This document shows, one piece after another, positions 26,953 through 37,082 of a DNA stretch of 64,000 bases. The notes beneath the pieces were generated by a model. That model worked only from the letters and a program-made list of their open reading frames with translations, did no database searches and was not told the origin of the DNA. Where the stretch lies: assembly GCF_002968335.2 (NCBI RefSeq), contig NZ_CP134398.1:4464001-4528000 (forward strand). Reading direction: 5' to 3'. Made by a program: the position numbers and the translations under genes. Within the stretch, counting starts at the first letter, position 1. Each line of letters starts with the position of its first letter. Source of the stretch: Mycobacterium sp. ITM-2016-00316 (GTDB lineage: Bacteria; Actinomycetota; Actinomycetes; Mycobacteriales; Mycobacteriaceae).

Positions 26953-29229
26953 TTACCCAGTGTCCGATACCGTCATGGGCATCCTCTTGTGACTCTCCGG
27001 CTCGGGCTCACCCGATTCGCTGATCCCGATCCGATCATGCAGCCGTACCAGCGGTTTGGGCGCCCACCAGTTCCACCCCCCGAGGACGTGCATGAACGCG
27101 GGCACCAGCACCATCCGCACCAGGGTGGCGTCGACCAGTACGGCCAGCGTGAGTCCGACACCGAACATCCGCATGAACGAGACCTCGGCCGCGATCAGTG
27201 CCGCGAACGATATCGACATGACCAGCGCCGCGGCGGTGATGACCCGGCCGGTGCGGGCCAGACCCAGCGCCACCGCGGTGTCGTTGTCCACCCGCGCGGT
27301 ATTGCCACCCGCGGCACGCAACGCCAGCCAGTTCTCCCGGATCCTGGCGAGCAGGAACACCTCGTAGTCCATCGACAGCCCGAACGCGATGCAGAACAGC
27401 AGCACCGGCATGTTGGCCACCAGGGTGCCGGTCGGGGTCGTGCCCAGCGCAGACAGGTGGCCTTCCTGGAAGATCCACACCAACGCACCGAACGCCGCGG
27501 TCAGCGAAAGAATATTGAGCACAATGGCTTTCACCGGAAGCACGACACTGCCGGTGAGCAGAAAAAGCAGACCGAAGGTGATGACCGCGATCAGCCCGAG
27601 CACCCACGGCAGCCGGTCGGTGATCGCGACGACGCTGTCCCGGTTGACCTGGGCGATGCCGGTCAGTTGCACGGCGTGCCCGCCCGGACCCGCGATCGCG
27701 TGCAGCGCGTCGAGCTGGTTCTCCGAAGCGTCGGAAAACAACGGCGCGGTACTGCTGACGGTGAGAAACGCACTGCCGTCAGCGATTCCGGTCGGCGCGA
27801 CCGGCGGTCCGGCCTTGTTGCCGCCGACGAATGCGCCCGTCGGCGTCGAGACGGCGGCGACGTCGACCACCTTCGACAACGCGGCGGCGTAGTCCTCGAA
27901 CTGGGCCGGGCTCAGTCCCTGTGCATCGGGCACGACAACGGTGACCGCGGTGGCCGAGTTGTCGACGAAGTCGTCGCGGAGTTGATCACCCACTTGATGC
28001 GCAGACGCCGACGCCGGCAGCACCCGGTCATCCGGGAAGCCCCATTTCACGCCGAGGAACGGCGCTCCCAGCACCAGCAGCAGGATCACGACCGTCAACC
28101 CGAGTGGGAGGGCTCGGCCCATCACCCGTCGGGTCCACCGGTACCAGAATTGCTGCTCGACGGGCTTCGTCTCGGTGCGCTCGGCACGGCGGAACACCGA
28201 GCGCACGTTCAGCGCGTCCATCCGATCACCGAGCAACCAGATCGCCGCCGGGGTGACGACGATCGCTGTCAGCGCCGCGAAGCCGACGGTGGCCACTCCC
28301 GCGTAGGCGAACGATTTCAGGAAGTACATCGGGAACAGCAACATCGCCACCATGGACAGTGCGACGGTGGTCGCCGAGAACACCACGGTCCGTCCGGCGG
28401 TGGCCATGGTGCGGACGAGTGCGCGGTCCCGCGGCACGCCGTCGGCGAGTTCGTCACGGTAACGGCTGATGATCAGCAGGGTGTAGTCGATGGCCAGTGC
28501 CAGGCCCATCGCGATGGACAGATTCAGCGCGAAGATCGACACGTCGGTGGTGAACGTGATGAGCCTCAGCACCGACATCGATCCGAGAATGGCCATTCCG
28601 CCGACGGCCATCGGCACCGCGGCTGCCACCAGCCCCCCGAACACCCACACCAGTACCAGGAAGCTCAACGGGATGGCGATGGCCTCCATACGCAGCAGGT
28701 CCCGTTCGGTCTGCGCATTGATCTGCGCGTAGACCATGGCCGTCCCACCGGATCGCACGGTGACGCCGGGGCGGTCATGGGCGAGCTCGTCCGAGAGCGC
28801 CTTGGCGTACTTCTGCGCGTCGTTCTCTCCACCGGTGATGCCGGCAACAACGAGCCCCGAGTTCTTGTCCTTGCTGATCAGCTCGACAGCCGCCGCGGGC
28901 GGCGCTGTCCACGCGGAGGACACCTGCGCGACATGCGGCGACCGTTCCAGGGCGGTGACGATCTCGGTGCCCACCGCGGTGGCGGCCGGGCTGTCGACGC
29001 CCTCGGCGGACGTGACCGTGATGAGCAGCTGCATATCACCCTGGTCGAACTTCTCGGTGAGCAGCGCGGTCGCTTGCGAGGACTGCGAAGTCGGGTCCTG
29101 GAAGCCGCCCGCGGACAGCGTCTTCGCGACCGGGATGCCGAAGATCGCCGCGGCGACCATGACAAGCACCGTCACGGCCAGCACCCGGCGGGGGGCGGCC
29201 ATGGCGAGCTGAGCGATTCGGTTCAGCAC
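26953..29229 (-). CDS. mmpL13: MmpL13-type RND transporter, intact
   Basis: At 758 aa with 11-12 helices this is a complete MmpL-family RND protein. The paired proton-relay motifs are present in both halves: AIDYTLLIISRYRDEL in helix 4 and SMDYEVFLLARIREN in helix 10. Two periplasmic porter domains lie between helices 1-2 and 7-8. In M. tuberculosis the syntenic gene is split as mmpL13a and mmpL13b; here the frame is continuous from ATG 29229 to TAA 26953. MmpL proteins export lipids or siderophores with the proton gradient. It heads an operon with a TetR regulator and a methyltransferase. Confidence 0.9.
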   Translation of the reverse strand: MLNRIAQLAMAAPRRVLAVTVLVMVAAAIFGIPVAKTLSAGGFQDPTSQSSQATALLTEKFDQGDMQLLITVTSAEGVDSPAATAVGTEIVTALERSPHVAQVSSAWTAPPAAAVELISKDKNSGLVVAGITGGENDAQKYAKALSDELAHDRPGVTVRSGGTAMVYAQINAQTERDLLRMEAIAIPLSFLVLVWVFGGLVAAAVPMAVGGMAILGSMSVLRLITFTTDVSIFALNLSIAMGLALAIDYTLLIISRYRDELADGVPRDRALVRTMATAGRTVVFSATTVALSMVAMLLFPMYFLKSFAYAGVATVGFAALTAIVVTPAAIWLLGDRMDALNVRSVFRRAERTETKPVEQQFWYRWTRRVMGRALPLGLTVVILLLVLGAPFLGVKWGFPDDRVLPASASAHQVGDQLRDDFVDNSATAVTVVVPDAQGLSPAQFEDYAAALSKVVDVAAVSTPTGAFVGGNKAGPPVAPTGIADGSAFLTVSSTAPLFSDASENQLDALHAIAGPGGHAVQLTGIAQVNRDSVVAITDRLPWVLGLIAVITFGLLFLLTGSVVLPVKAIVLNILSLTAAFGALVWIFQEGHLSALGTTPTGTLVANMPVLLFCIAFGLSMDYEVFLLARIRENWLALRAAGGNTARVDNDTAVALGLARTGRVITAAALVMSISFAALIAAEVSFMRMFGVGLTLAVLVDATLVRMVLVPAFMHVLGGWNWWAPKPLVRLHDRIGISESGEPEPESHKRMPMTVSDTG

Positions 29230-29256
29230 GATCGTTCCCTTCGAAGTCCTATCGCC

Positions 29257-29267
29257 GTTAAGTTAAC
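29257..29267. promoter_or_regulatory. Candidate TetR operator upstream of mmpL13
   Basis: GTTAAGTTAAC is a perfect inverted repeat (GTTAA and TTAAC around one base) in an otherwise GC-rich leader, 28 nt before the mmpL13 ATG. It lies where a repressor would block initiation and the operon encodes its own TetR protein. Confidence 0.5.
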
Positions 29268-29638
29268 AAGGGTAAGTCGTGTGGTCAACGCGGACGATCC
29301 CGGTGATGACACGGTGCCGCGGACCGCCTGGTTCACTTGTGCTGCTTCATCCCAGTAGCCACAGCAGTCACTTTTGTCACTCACGTCACAGCGACGTGCC
29401 CGGCATGGGCTACTCGTCAGTAAGAATTTGCTGAGGCGCGGGGTGCAACCGGGGGTCCCGGCAAACTTTCCGGCGTTTCGACAGGTGTCCGACTCGCCCG
29501 AATACATGCAGCTCAGAAGGCATTATTCGGTGAGGTGAAAACCGCGTTCCCAGCGCGCCAGCAGCCTAAACCTACCCGGCGGTAAGAATTGCCACGATTT
29601 TCGCAAGCTGGGCTCAATGATCTCTTAATCACCACCCA
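29268..29638. other. Intergenic region with no gene recognised
   Basis: About 370 nt between the mmpL13 operator and the small leaderless ORF. Third-position GC bias typical of this genome is absent and no frame on either strand has both a start signal and a coding look. It may hold the mmpL13 promoter at its left end; I see nothing else. Confidence 0.4.
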
Positions 29639-29644
29639 TACGCT
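29639..29644 (+). promoter_or_regulatory. Leaderless -10 box (TACGCT) for the 40-aa ORF
   Basis: TACGCT is followed by 7 nt and ATG 29652. The same box-to-start geometry recurs ahead of six other genes in this window. Confidence 0.45.
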
Positions 29645-29651
29645 TCATGGC

Positions 29652-29774
29652 ATGTGGATCGACGACACCAACGCAGATGTCATCAAGGTTGATTTCGACG
29701 CCCTGTACCACGGGGACGTCCTGGTCGAGGGTGATACCTCGGAACAGTTCCCCGATCTCGCTGCTGCGGTCTGA
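29652..29774 (+). CDS. Small acidic protein, leaderless (40 aa)
   Basis: ATG 29652 to TGA 29774 encodes 40 residues starting MWIDDTNADVIKVDFDALYH and ending SEQFPDLAAAV. The codon third positions are strongly G/C (GAC, ACC, GTC, CTG, TAC), unlike the flanking intergenic DNA. A -10 box sits 7 nt before the ATG and a rho-independent terminator follows about 75 nt after the stop, so this looks like a complete transcription unit. The peptide is acidic, without Cys or membrane segment; function unknown. Confidence 0.55.
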   Translation: MWIDDTNADVIKVDFDALYHGDVLVEGDTSEQFPDLAAAV

Positions 29775-29849
29775 CCGCAGCACGCGCTTACCGGCTTCTC
29801 CGGCCGACGTGAGCGGCCGGAAGCCGCCCCGCCGACCAAGCACGACGAG

Positions 29850-29903
29850 AACCGCCCGACCGACCACTCGGAGTTTTCCGTGGGTTCGACCGGGCGGTTT
29901 TTT
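29850..29903 (+). terminator. Rho-independent terminator
   Basis: AACCGCCCG at 29850-29858 pairs with CGGGCGGTT at 29891-29899, with further pairing inside, and is followed by six T residues (29898-29903). It should end transcription from the small ORF at 29652. The same outer arms recur at 31751-31801 on the other side of the HNH gene. Confidence 0.8.
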
Positions 29904-30031
29904 GTCTCCCAGACGAGGCCGCCCCTCCCCCGCTCGCGCTGCTTGCGCCGATTCCAGGCGCTGCCCACGCGGGCCGCCGCACTTATCCACAGCTTGCGAA
30001 AACTATCTTCGACTCGCGTCGGGGGCGCGAG

Positions 30032-30037
30032 TAATAT
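30032..30037 (+). promoter_or_regulatory. Leaderless -10 box (TAATAT) for the 13E12-type gene
   Basis: TAATAT is followed by 7 nt and ATG 30045; there is no Shine-Dalgarno. This confirms ATG 30045 as start rather than in-frame codons further upstream. Confidence 0.55.
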
Positions 30038-30044
30038 AGAACAC

Positions 30045-31734
30045 ATGTTCGAAGCGTTGAATCGTGGCGCACTCGCGGAGCTGAGCGATGAGGCGCTCAT
30101 CGCCGCGGTCACCACCACGACCCAGACCGAGGCTATGGCGGCCGCGGCGCGGTTGGCGTTGATCGGCGAGGTGGTGGCCCGCCAATGCGATGACGAGGAC
30201 GACACGGTTGCCCACCAGGTGATCGATGGCTGGGCGTGGGCCCAGGCCGCGGTCGCGGCCGGCCTGCAACCTGAATCCGTACGCGGCGTCCAAGCAGATG
30301 CGCATCGCCCAGGCGTTGCGTGACCGGCTACCCCGCACCGCGGCCCTGTTCGCCACCGGTGCGATCTCGGCGACGGTGATCGATGCGATCACTTGGCGCA
30401 CCCATCTGGTCGTCGACGAGGACGCGCTGGGGTTGATCGACACCGCCATCTCCGGCGAAGCGGGCGAGTATGGGGCGCATTCGGAGAAGCAACTGATCGG
30501 CGCGGTGGATCTGTGGGTGGAGAAATTTGACCCCGACGCCGTGGTCCGCTCCCGGCGGGCCGCGAAGGACCTCTACGTCGAATTCGATGACAAGGACGAC
30601 CCCAACGGTGTCGCCTCGTTCTGGGGCAGGCTGCGTATCACCGACAAGAAGATCCTGGAGCAGCGCCTCAACGACCTGGCCGACACCGTCTGCTCGAATG
30701 ATCCCCGCCGCCGCGGCGAACTGCGTGCCGCCGCCCTGGCCGCCCTGGGTGTGGTCGGCCCGGCGCTGGAGCGCTTGGCCTGTGAGTGCGGGGATACCGG
30801 TTGTGCGGGCAGCGGGAAGGATCCGCGCGCGGGCGCGATCACCATCTATGCGCTCACCGACCAGGTGCCGGCCGCGGGTGAGGACACCCCGCCGCAGAGC
30901 ACGCCCGGCGCTGCGGGCACCCCGGACTCCGAGCCCGCCGCACCGCAACCCCCTGAGACTGCGGGGACTGAGCCGGCCGCACCGGAACACGAGCCGCAGA
31001 CACCGGCCGCGAAGTCCGAACCCGCTGGACCATCCGAGCCTGCCGCGCCGGCTGCCAGCACCAAGCCCCCTGCGACTGCCGCGCCCGCGGCCAGCACCGA
31101 GCCTGCAGCACCCGTGGCCTGCAACCCCAGCCCCGGGGTCACGCTCGATGGCGCCATCATCCCCGCCACCATGCTCGCCGAACTCATCGCCGCCGGCGCC
31201 ACCATCAAACCCCTCGCCGAGATCGCCGATCTACCCGCCGAACGGCAGTACCGGCCCTCGGCCGCGCTGACCGCGTTCGTCCGCATGCGGGCCATGACCT
31301 GCAGCTTCCCCGGCTGCAACCGGGCCGCGCACCGCTGCGACCTCGACCACCTGACCCCGTGGCCGGCCGGAGCCACCCACCCAGGCAACTTGGCGCCGCT
31401 ATGCCGTCTGCATCATTTGGTCAAAACCTTCAGCGGCTGGACACCCACCGCGAAACCCGACGGCAGCATCCACTGGAGCGCACCCACCGGGCACAGCTAC
31501 CAGAAAGCCCCCGGCGCGGCAATCCTGTTCCCGCACTGGAACATTGACACGCCCATCCCGCGAAAACGCGCGATCACCCTCATCGACGACACCGACCGCG
31601 ACACCAAGATGCCGGTCCGACAACGCACCCGCGCCCAAGACCGGGCCCAGCGCATCAACACCGAACGCGCACGCAACCAACTCGAACGCGCCCTCGAAAT
31701 CGCCGACAACGGCAGCGACCCACCGCCCTTTTGA
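30045..31734 (+). pseudogene. 13E12-repeat (DUF222/HNH endonuclease) gene with a frameshift
   Basis: The first 72 codons (MFEALNRGALAELSDEALIA onwards) read in one frame, and from about 30261 the family sequence continues in another (ACNLNPYAASKQMRIAQAL). One extra G in GCCGGCCTGC explains this: removing one base from the 1690-nt span gives exactly 563 codons. The restored protein has a DUF222 domain (about 20-300), a Pro/Ala/Glu-rich linker (about 285-360) and a C-terminal HNH domain with CSFPGCNRAAHRCDLDHL and PLCRLHHLVK. It is the 13E12 family of mycobacteria, thought to be mobile-like nucleases. Either the gene is recently inactivated or the G is a sequencing error; downstream codons show no decay. 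Confidence 0.82.
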
Positions 31735-31750
31735 CAACGGGCGCAACGAG

Positions 31751-31801
31751 AACCGCCCGATCGAACACCGCGAGTTTCCTCGCGGCCTCGACCGGGCGGT
31801 T
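31751..31801. terminator. Hairpin between convergent genes
   Basis: AACCGCCCG (31751-31759) and CGGGCGGTT (31793-31801) form the outer stem, and CCGCGAG/CTCGCGG an inner stem. There is no T-run on the plus strand. It lies between the HNH gene end (31734) and the nitronate monooxygenase end (31828) and could act on both. Its outer arms copy those of the terminator at 29850. Confidence 0.6.
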
Positions 31802-31827
31802 GTGCGCTCGGGGTCAAGACCTCCGTA

Positions 31828-33593
<1,766 letters not shown>

Positions 33594-33627
33594 GTGCTGC
33601 AGTTCCTTTCGTTGAAGGTTGGGGCTG

Positions 33628-34710
33628 TCAGGCCCAGTCTTTGAGGACGGCGTCGTTGTCCGCGCCGATCAGCGGTGGCGGGCTCGGCACGGCGGGCTCG
33701 CTGCGCGAGAACCGCGGGGCCGGCATCGGCTGCAGGCCGTGCTGGGTCTCGTAGAACGTCGAGCGGTCGGCGATATGCGGTTCGTCGAGCACCTCGCCGA
33801 ACGCGAGCACGGGTGTCGCACAGGCGTCGGAGCCGGCGAACACGGCGGCCCAGTCATCGCGATCCTTGGTCTTGAACACCTCGGTGAAGATGGCCCGCAG
33901 TTCTTCCCAGCGCTCCATGTCGTTCTGTGCGGGCAGCGTTGCCGGGTCCAGGCCCAGCTTGGCCAGAAGTTCGGCGTAGAACTGCGGCTCGATCGCGCCG
34001 ATCGCGAAGTACTTGCCGTCGGCGGTCTCGTAGGTGTCGTAGTACGGGGCACCGGTGTCGAGCATGTTGGTGCCGCGCTCGTCGCTCCACACGCCCTGCG
34101 CACGGAACGCCCACATCATCTGGATCAGCACGCTGGAGCCGTCGATCATCGCGGCATCGACCACCTGGCCCTTGCCCGAGGTCTGCCGTTCCCACAGCGC
34201 CGACAGGATGCCGAGCAGCAGGAACATGGACCCACCGCCGAAGTCACCGGCCAGGTTCAGCGGCGGTACCGGGCGCTCACCCTTGCGGCCGATCGCGTGC
34301 AGCACACCGTTGAGAGAGATGTAGTTGATGTCGTGACCGGCCTGCAGCGCTCGCGGACCGTCCTGGCCCCACCCGGTCATGCGGGCGTAGACCAACTTCT
34401 CGTTGACCTTGGCGCAGTCCTCGGGTCCGAGGCCGAGGCGTTCGGTGACACCGGGCCGGAAGCCCTCGATCAGCACGTCGGCCTTGGCGACCAGATCAAG
34501 GACAAACTGGCGTCCCTCATCGGATTTCAGGTCCGCGGTGACCGAGCGCCGGTTGCGCAGCATCGCATCCGAGACGGCGCCGTTCTTGGCCGTCGGGCGA
34601 TCGACGCGCACCACCTCGGCCCCCAGGTCTCCCAGAATCATGGCTGCGTGCGGGCCGGGCCCGATGCCGGCCAATTCCACAACTCGCATTCCCTGCAGTG
34701 GTCCCGCCAT
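33628..34710 (-). CDS. mcr: Alpha-methylacyl-CoA racemase
   Basis: From ATG 34710 (GAAGGA upstream) the protein is 360 aa, as in M. tuberculosis MCR. It is a CaiB/BaiF-fold CoA enzyme that epimerises 2-methylacyl-CoA, needed to beta-oxidise methyl-branched and cholesterol side chains. The catalytic residues known for MCR are all visible: His in [13 protein letters not shown] (His126), Asp in [10 protein letters not shown] (Asp156) and Glu in [13 protein letters not shown] (Glu241). It is the first gene of the mcr-SDR-nitronate monooxygenase operon and is divergent from the enoyl-CoA hydratase gene. Confidence 0.95.
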   Translation of the reverse strand: MAGPLQGMRVVELAGIGPGPHAAMILGDLGAEVVRVDRPTAKNGAVSDAMLRNRRSVTADLKSDEGRQFVLDLVAKADVLIEGFRPGVTERLGLGPEDCAKVNEKLVYARMTGWGQDGPRALQAGHDINYISLNGVLHAIGRKGERPVPPLNLAGDFGGGSMFLLLGILSALWERQTSGKGQVVDAAMIDGSSVLIQMMWAFRAQGVWSDERGTNMLDTGAPYYDTYETADGKYFAIGAIEPQFYAELLAKLGLDPATLPAQNDMERWEELRAIFTEVFKTKDRDDWAAVFAGSDACATPVLAFGEVLDEPHIADRSTFYETQHGLQPMPAPRFSRSEPAVPSPPPLIGADNDAVLKDWA

Positions 34711-34743
34711 GCCTACCGTCCTTCGCCGTTGAGTACTGAGTAG

Positions 34744-34778
34744 TTGACCGCCGACATAGCTTACTTGTATAACCAAGT
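34744..34778 (+). promoter_or_regulatory. Sigma-70-type promoter with overlapping palindromic operator
   Basis: TTGACC (34744-34749), an 18-nt spacer and TATAAC (34768-34773) form a good promoter for the enoyl-CoA hydratase gene. An inverted repeat ACTTG-TATAAC-CAAGT (34763-34778) is centred exactly on the -10 box, so a dimeric repressor would block it. The same region must hold the divergent mcr promoter, making this a likely shared control point for both operons. Confidence 0.6.
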
Positions 34779-34823
34779 CGACCGGCCGCGGGTCACCCAC
34801 CCGCCAAACCTGAGGGCGTACAG

Positions 34824-35618
34824 ATGACGTATCGCAGCATCGAGCAGTTGACCGTGGAGCTCGCCGATGGCGTGCTGGCGGTGACGCTGAACCGGCCCGA
34901 CAGCCTGAACTCGCTGTCGGAGGCGATGCTGACCGGTATCGCCGACGCTCTCGAGGCGGCCGCCACAGATCCCGCGGTCCGCGTCGTGAAGTTGTCCGGC
35001 GCGGGCCGCGGTTTCAGCTCCGGTGCCGGCATCAGCGCCGAGGACGTGTCCGCCAAATCGGTCAACGGACCCGAGGTGGTGCTCGATGCCGCCAACCGGG
35101 CGGTGCGTTCCATCGTCGCGCTACCCAAGCCCGTCGTCTCGGTGGTGCAGGGACCGGCCGCCGGCGTCGGCGTCTCGCTGGCCATCGCCTGTGATGTCGT
35201 ACTCGCCTCGGAGAAGGCATTTTTCATGCTGGCGTTCACCAAGATCGGACTGATGCCCGACGGTGGCGCGTCGGCGCTGATCGCGGCCGCGGTGGGCCGG
35301 ATCCGCGCGCAGCGGATGGCACTGCTGGCCGAGCGCATCACCGCGGCCGAGGCCTACGACTGGGGCCTGGTCACCTCGGTGCACGCTCCCGAGGACCTCG
35401 ACGCGGCCGTGGCCGAGGTGATCAGCACCCTGGCCGGCGGACCCGCCGTCGCCTTGCGCAAGACCAAACAGGCCATCAACGACGCCACGCTCACCGAGCT
35501 GGAAGCAGCGATCGGACGTGAGCGCGAGGGCCAGCTGATCCTGCTGACCTCGCCGGATTTCGCCGAAGGCACCAGGGCGTTCCAGGAAGGCCGGCGGGCC
35601 ACCTTCACCGACTCCTGA
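34824..35618 (+). CDS. Enoyl-CoA hydratase/isomerase family protein (EchA10/EchA11 position)
   Basis: The 264-aa crotonase-fold protein starts at ATG 34824 with GAGGG 7 nt upstream. The oxyanion-hole segments [10 protein letters not shown] and [20 protein letters not shown] are present. In the active-site segment [13 protein letters not shown] the usual second catalytic Glu position carries Asp or a non-acidic residue, so isomerase activity is as likely as hydration. It is divergent from mcr, as echA10 is in M. tuberculosis. Confidence 0.88.
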   Translation: MTYRSIEQLTVELADGVLAVTLNRPDSLNSLSEAMLTGIADALEAAATDPAVRVVKLSGAGRGFSSGAGISAEDVSAKSVNGPEVVLDAANRAVRSIVALPKPVVSVVQGPAAGVGVSLAIACDVVLASEKAFFMLAFTKIGLMPDGGASALIAAAVGRIRAQRMALLAERITAAEAYDWGLVTSVHAPEDLDAAVAEVISTLAGGPAVALRKTKQAINDATLTELEAAIGREREGQLILLTSPDFAEGTRAFQEGRRATFTDS

Positions 35619-35675
35619 CCTCGCACCCGCGGAAAATCGATGGACTGACACGCCACCGTCCGCGACCATCTATGG

Positions 35676-36938
35676 GTGAGTACGCAATTGGACGGTCACG
35701 GCTGGCGGGTACTCGCACCCTTCAAGATCCGCGAGTACCGACTGCTGATCGCCGCCGTGTCCATCACGATCCTGGCCGAGGGCATGTGGGCCGTGGTGAT
35801 GGCCCTTCAGGTGATCGCCCTGGACAACGATCCGGCGACATTGTCCCTGGTGGCAGCGTGTCTCGGTGGTGGCCTGGTGGCTTTCGTCCTCGTCGGCGGC
35901 ATCGCCGCCGACCGGATCCCACAGCGCTCCATCATCATTGCGGTGGAAGTCGTCAATCTCGTTGCAGTGGCAACGGTGGCCGCACTCTCATTGCTGGGCA
36001 CCCTGCGGGTGTGGCACATGGCTGTGGCGGCTGCACTGCTCGGCATTGCCGCCGCTTTCTTCTTCCCCGCCTACAGCGCCTATCTGCCGCGGATCCTGCC
36101 ACCCGAGCAACTGCTGGCCGCCAACGGCGTCGAAGGGGTGATGCGCCCGGTTCTGCAACGGGCCGCCGGGCCTGCGGCCGCAGGTCTGCTCATCGGCGCA
36201 ACATTCCCCGCGGTCGGCACCGTGGTGGTGGCCGTCCTGTTCGCGACCAGCCTGATCCTGCTGGTCGCCACCCGCGGCGTGCGAACCCGGACGGAAGCGC
36301 CGGTCACGTCGAACCCGCTGACCGATCTGCGCGAGGGCTTTCGGTTCATGGTCCGCACACCGTGGCTGCTGGCCACCCTGCTGTTCGCCAGCGTCTTCGT
36401 GCTGGTGGTGATCGGCCCCATCGAGGTGCTGTTGCCTTTCATCACCGGCGAGCGGTTCGAACACGGTGCTCAGATGTTCGGGTTCGTGCTGGCCGCTTTC
36501 GGCGTCGGCAGCGCACTCGGCGCGCTCGGGGTGTCGTCCTGGCAGCTGCCACGACGCTACTTGACGGTGATGATGGTCATGTGGGGTGCCGGTTCGCTGC
36601 CGCTGGTGGTGATCGGTTGGACGCATTCGTTCGCATGGATGATGGTGGCCAGCTTCCTGGTCGGCATCACCGACGGGGCAGGCATGGTCATCTGGGGCAC
36701 GCTGTTGCAGCGCCGGGTGCCACCGGCGATGCTGGGCCGAGTATCCAGCCTGGACTTCTTTGTATCGCTGGCCTTCATGCCCGTGTCGATGGCCATTGCC
36801 GGGCCGCTGTCGAAGGTGATCTCGATGGAAGTCATCTTCCTGGTCGCCGGTATGACGCCGGTGGTGGTGGCCACGGTTGCCTACCTGTCGGCGCGCATGT
36901 ATCGCGACGAGATCGAGCATCCGCTCGACCGGTGGTGA
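35676..36938 (+). CDS. MFS transporter, EntS-like
   Basis: GTG 35676 opens a 420-aa protein with 12 helices, starting MSTQLDGHGWRVLAPFKIRE. The DHA3/EntS style is seen in the long N-terminal amphipathic lead FKIREYRLLIAAV and in the loop GGIAADRIPQRS (motif A variant). The stretch FPAYSAYLPRILPPEQLLAANGV is typical of this subfamily, which exports siderophores and drugs. It is the first gene of the accessory region, on the same strand as the monooxygenase gene that follows after about 140 nt. Confidence 0.85.
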   Translation: MSTQLDGHGWRVLAPFKIREYRLLIAAVSITILAEGMWAVVMALQVIALDNDPATLSLVAACLGGGLVAFVLVGGIAADRIPQRSIIIAVEVVNLVAVATVAALSLLGTLRVWHMAVAAALLGIAAAFFFPAYSAYLPRILPPEQLLAANGVEGVMRPVLQRAAGPAAAGLLIGATFPAVGTVVVAVLFATSLILLVATRGVRTRTEAPVTSNPLTDLREGFRFMVRTPWLLATLLFASVFVLVVIGPIEVLLPFITGERFEHGAQMFGFVLAAFGVGSALGALGVSSWQLPRRYLTVMMVMWGAGSLPLVVIGWTHSFAWMMVASFLVGITDGAGMVIWGTLLQRRVPPAMLGRVSSLDFFVSLAFMPVSMAIAGPLSKVISMEVIFLVAGMTPVVVATVAYLSARMYRDEIEHPLDRW

Positions 36939-37011
36939 ACCGGCCGCCGAACAGCGGCGACGGCATGCCAACGCGGACCGGACGATCCACGGCGCCAGCG
37001 CCAGGATCCCG

Positions 37012-37026
37012 GCATCACCCGCGTAA
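37012..37026. promoter_or_regulatory. Shared 15-bp element, copy 1 (GCATCACCCGCGTAA)
   Basis: Fits GCAWYACCCGCGTAA, found also at 41891-41905 and 61221-61235, each time in the non-coding region upstream of a monooxygenase or binding-protein gene of the accessory cluster. It lies about 57 nt before ATG 37083. Its core is a near-palindrome TYAC-CCGC-GTAA. Confidence 0.5.
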
Positions 37027-37082
37027 TTCCCGCGGTACCAGGACGACACCGACCAGAAACGCCTGTCTACTTGTCTTGGCAC

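Noticed and set aside
26845..29358. 837-aa open frame opposite mmpL13
   Set aside because: Antisense shadow of a complete MmpL gene; His/Arg/Gly/Gln composition is typical of the wrong strand in this GC range.
30880..31130. Low-complexity tract in the HNH gene as a tandem DNA repeat
   Set aside because: It encodes a Pro/Ala/Glu linker typical of 13E12 proteins; units vary in length and sequence.
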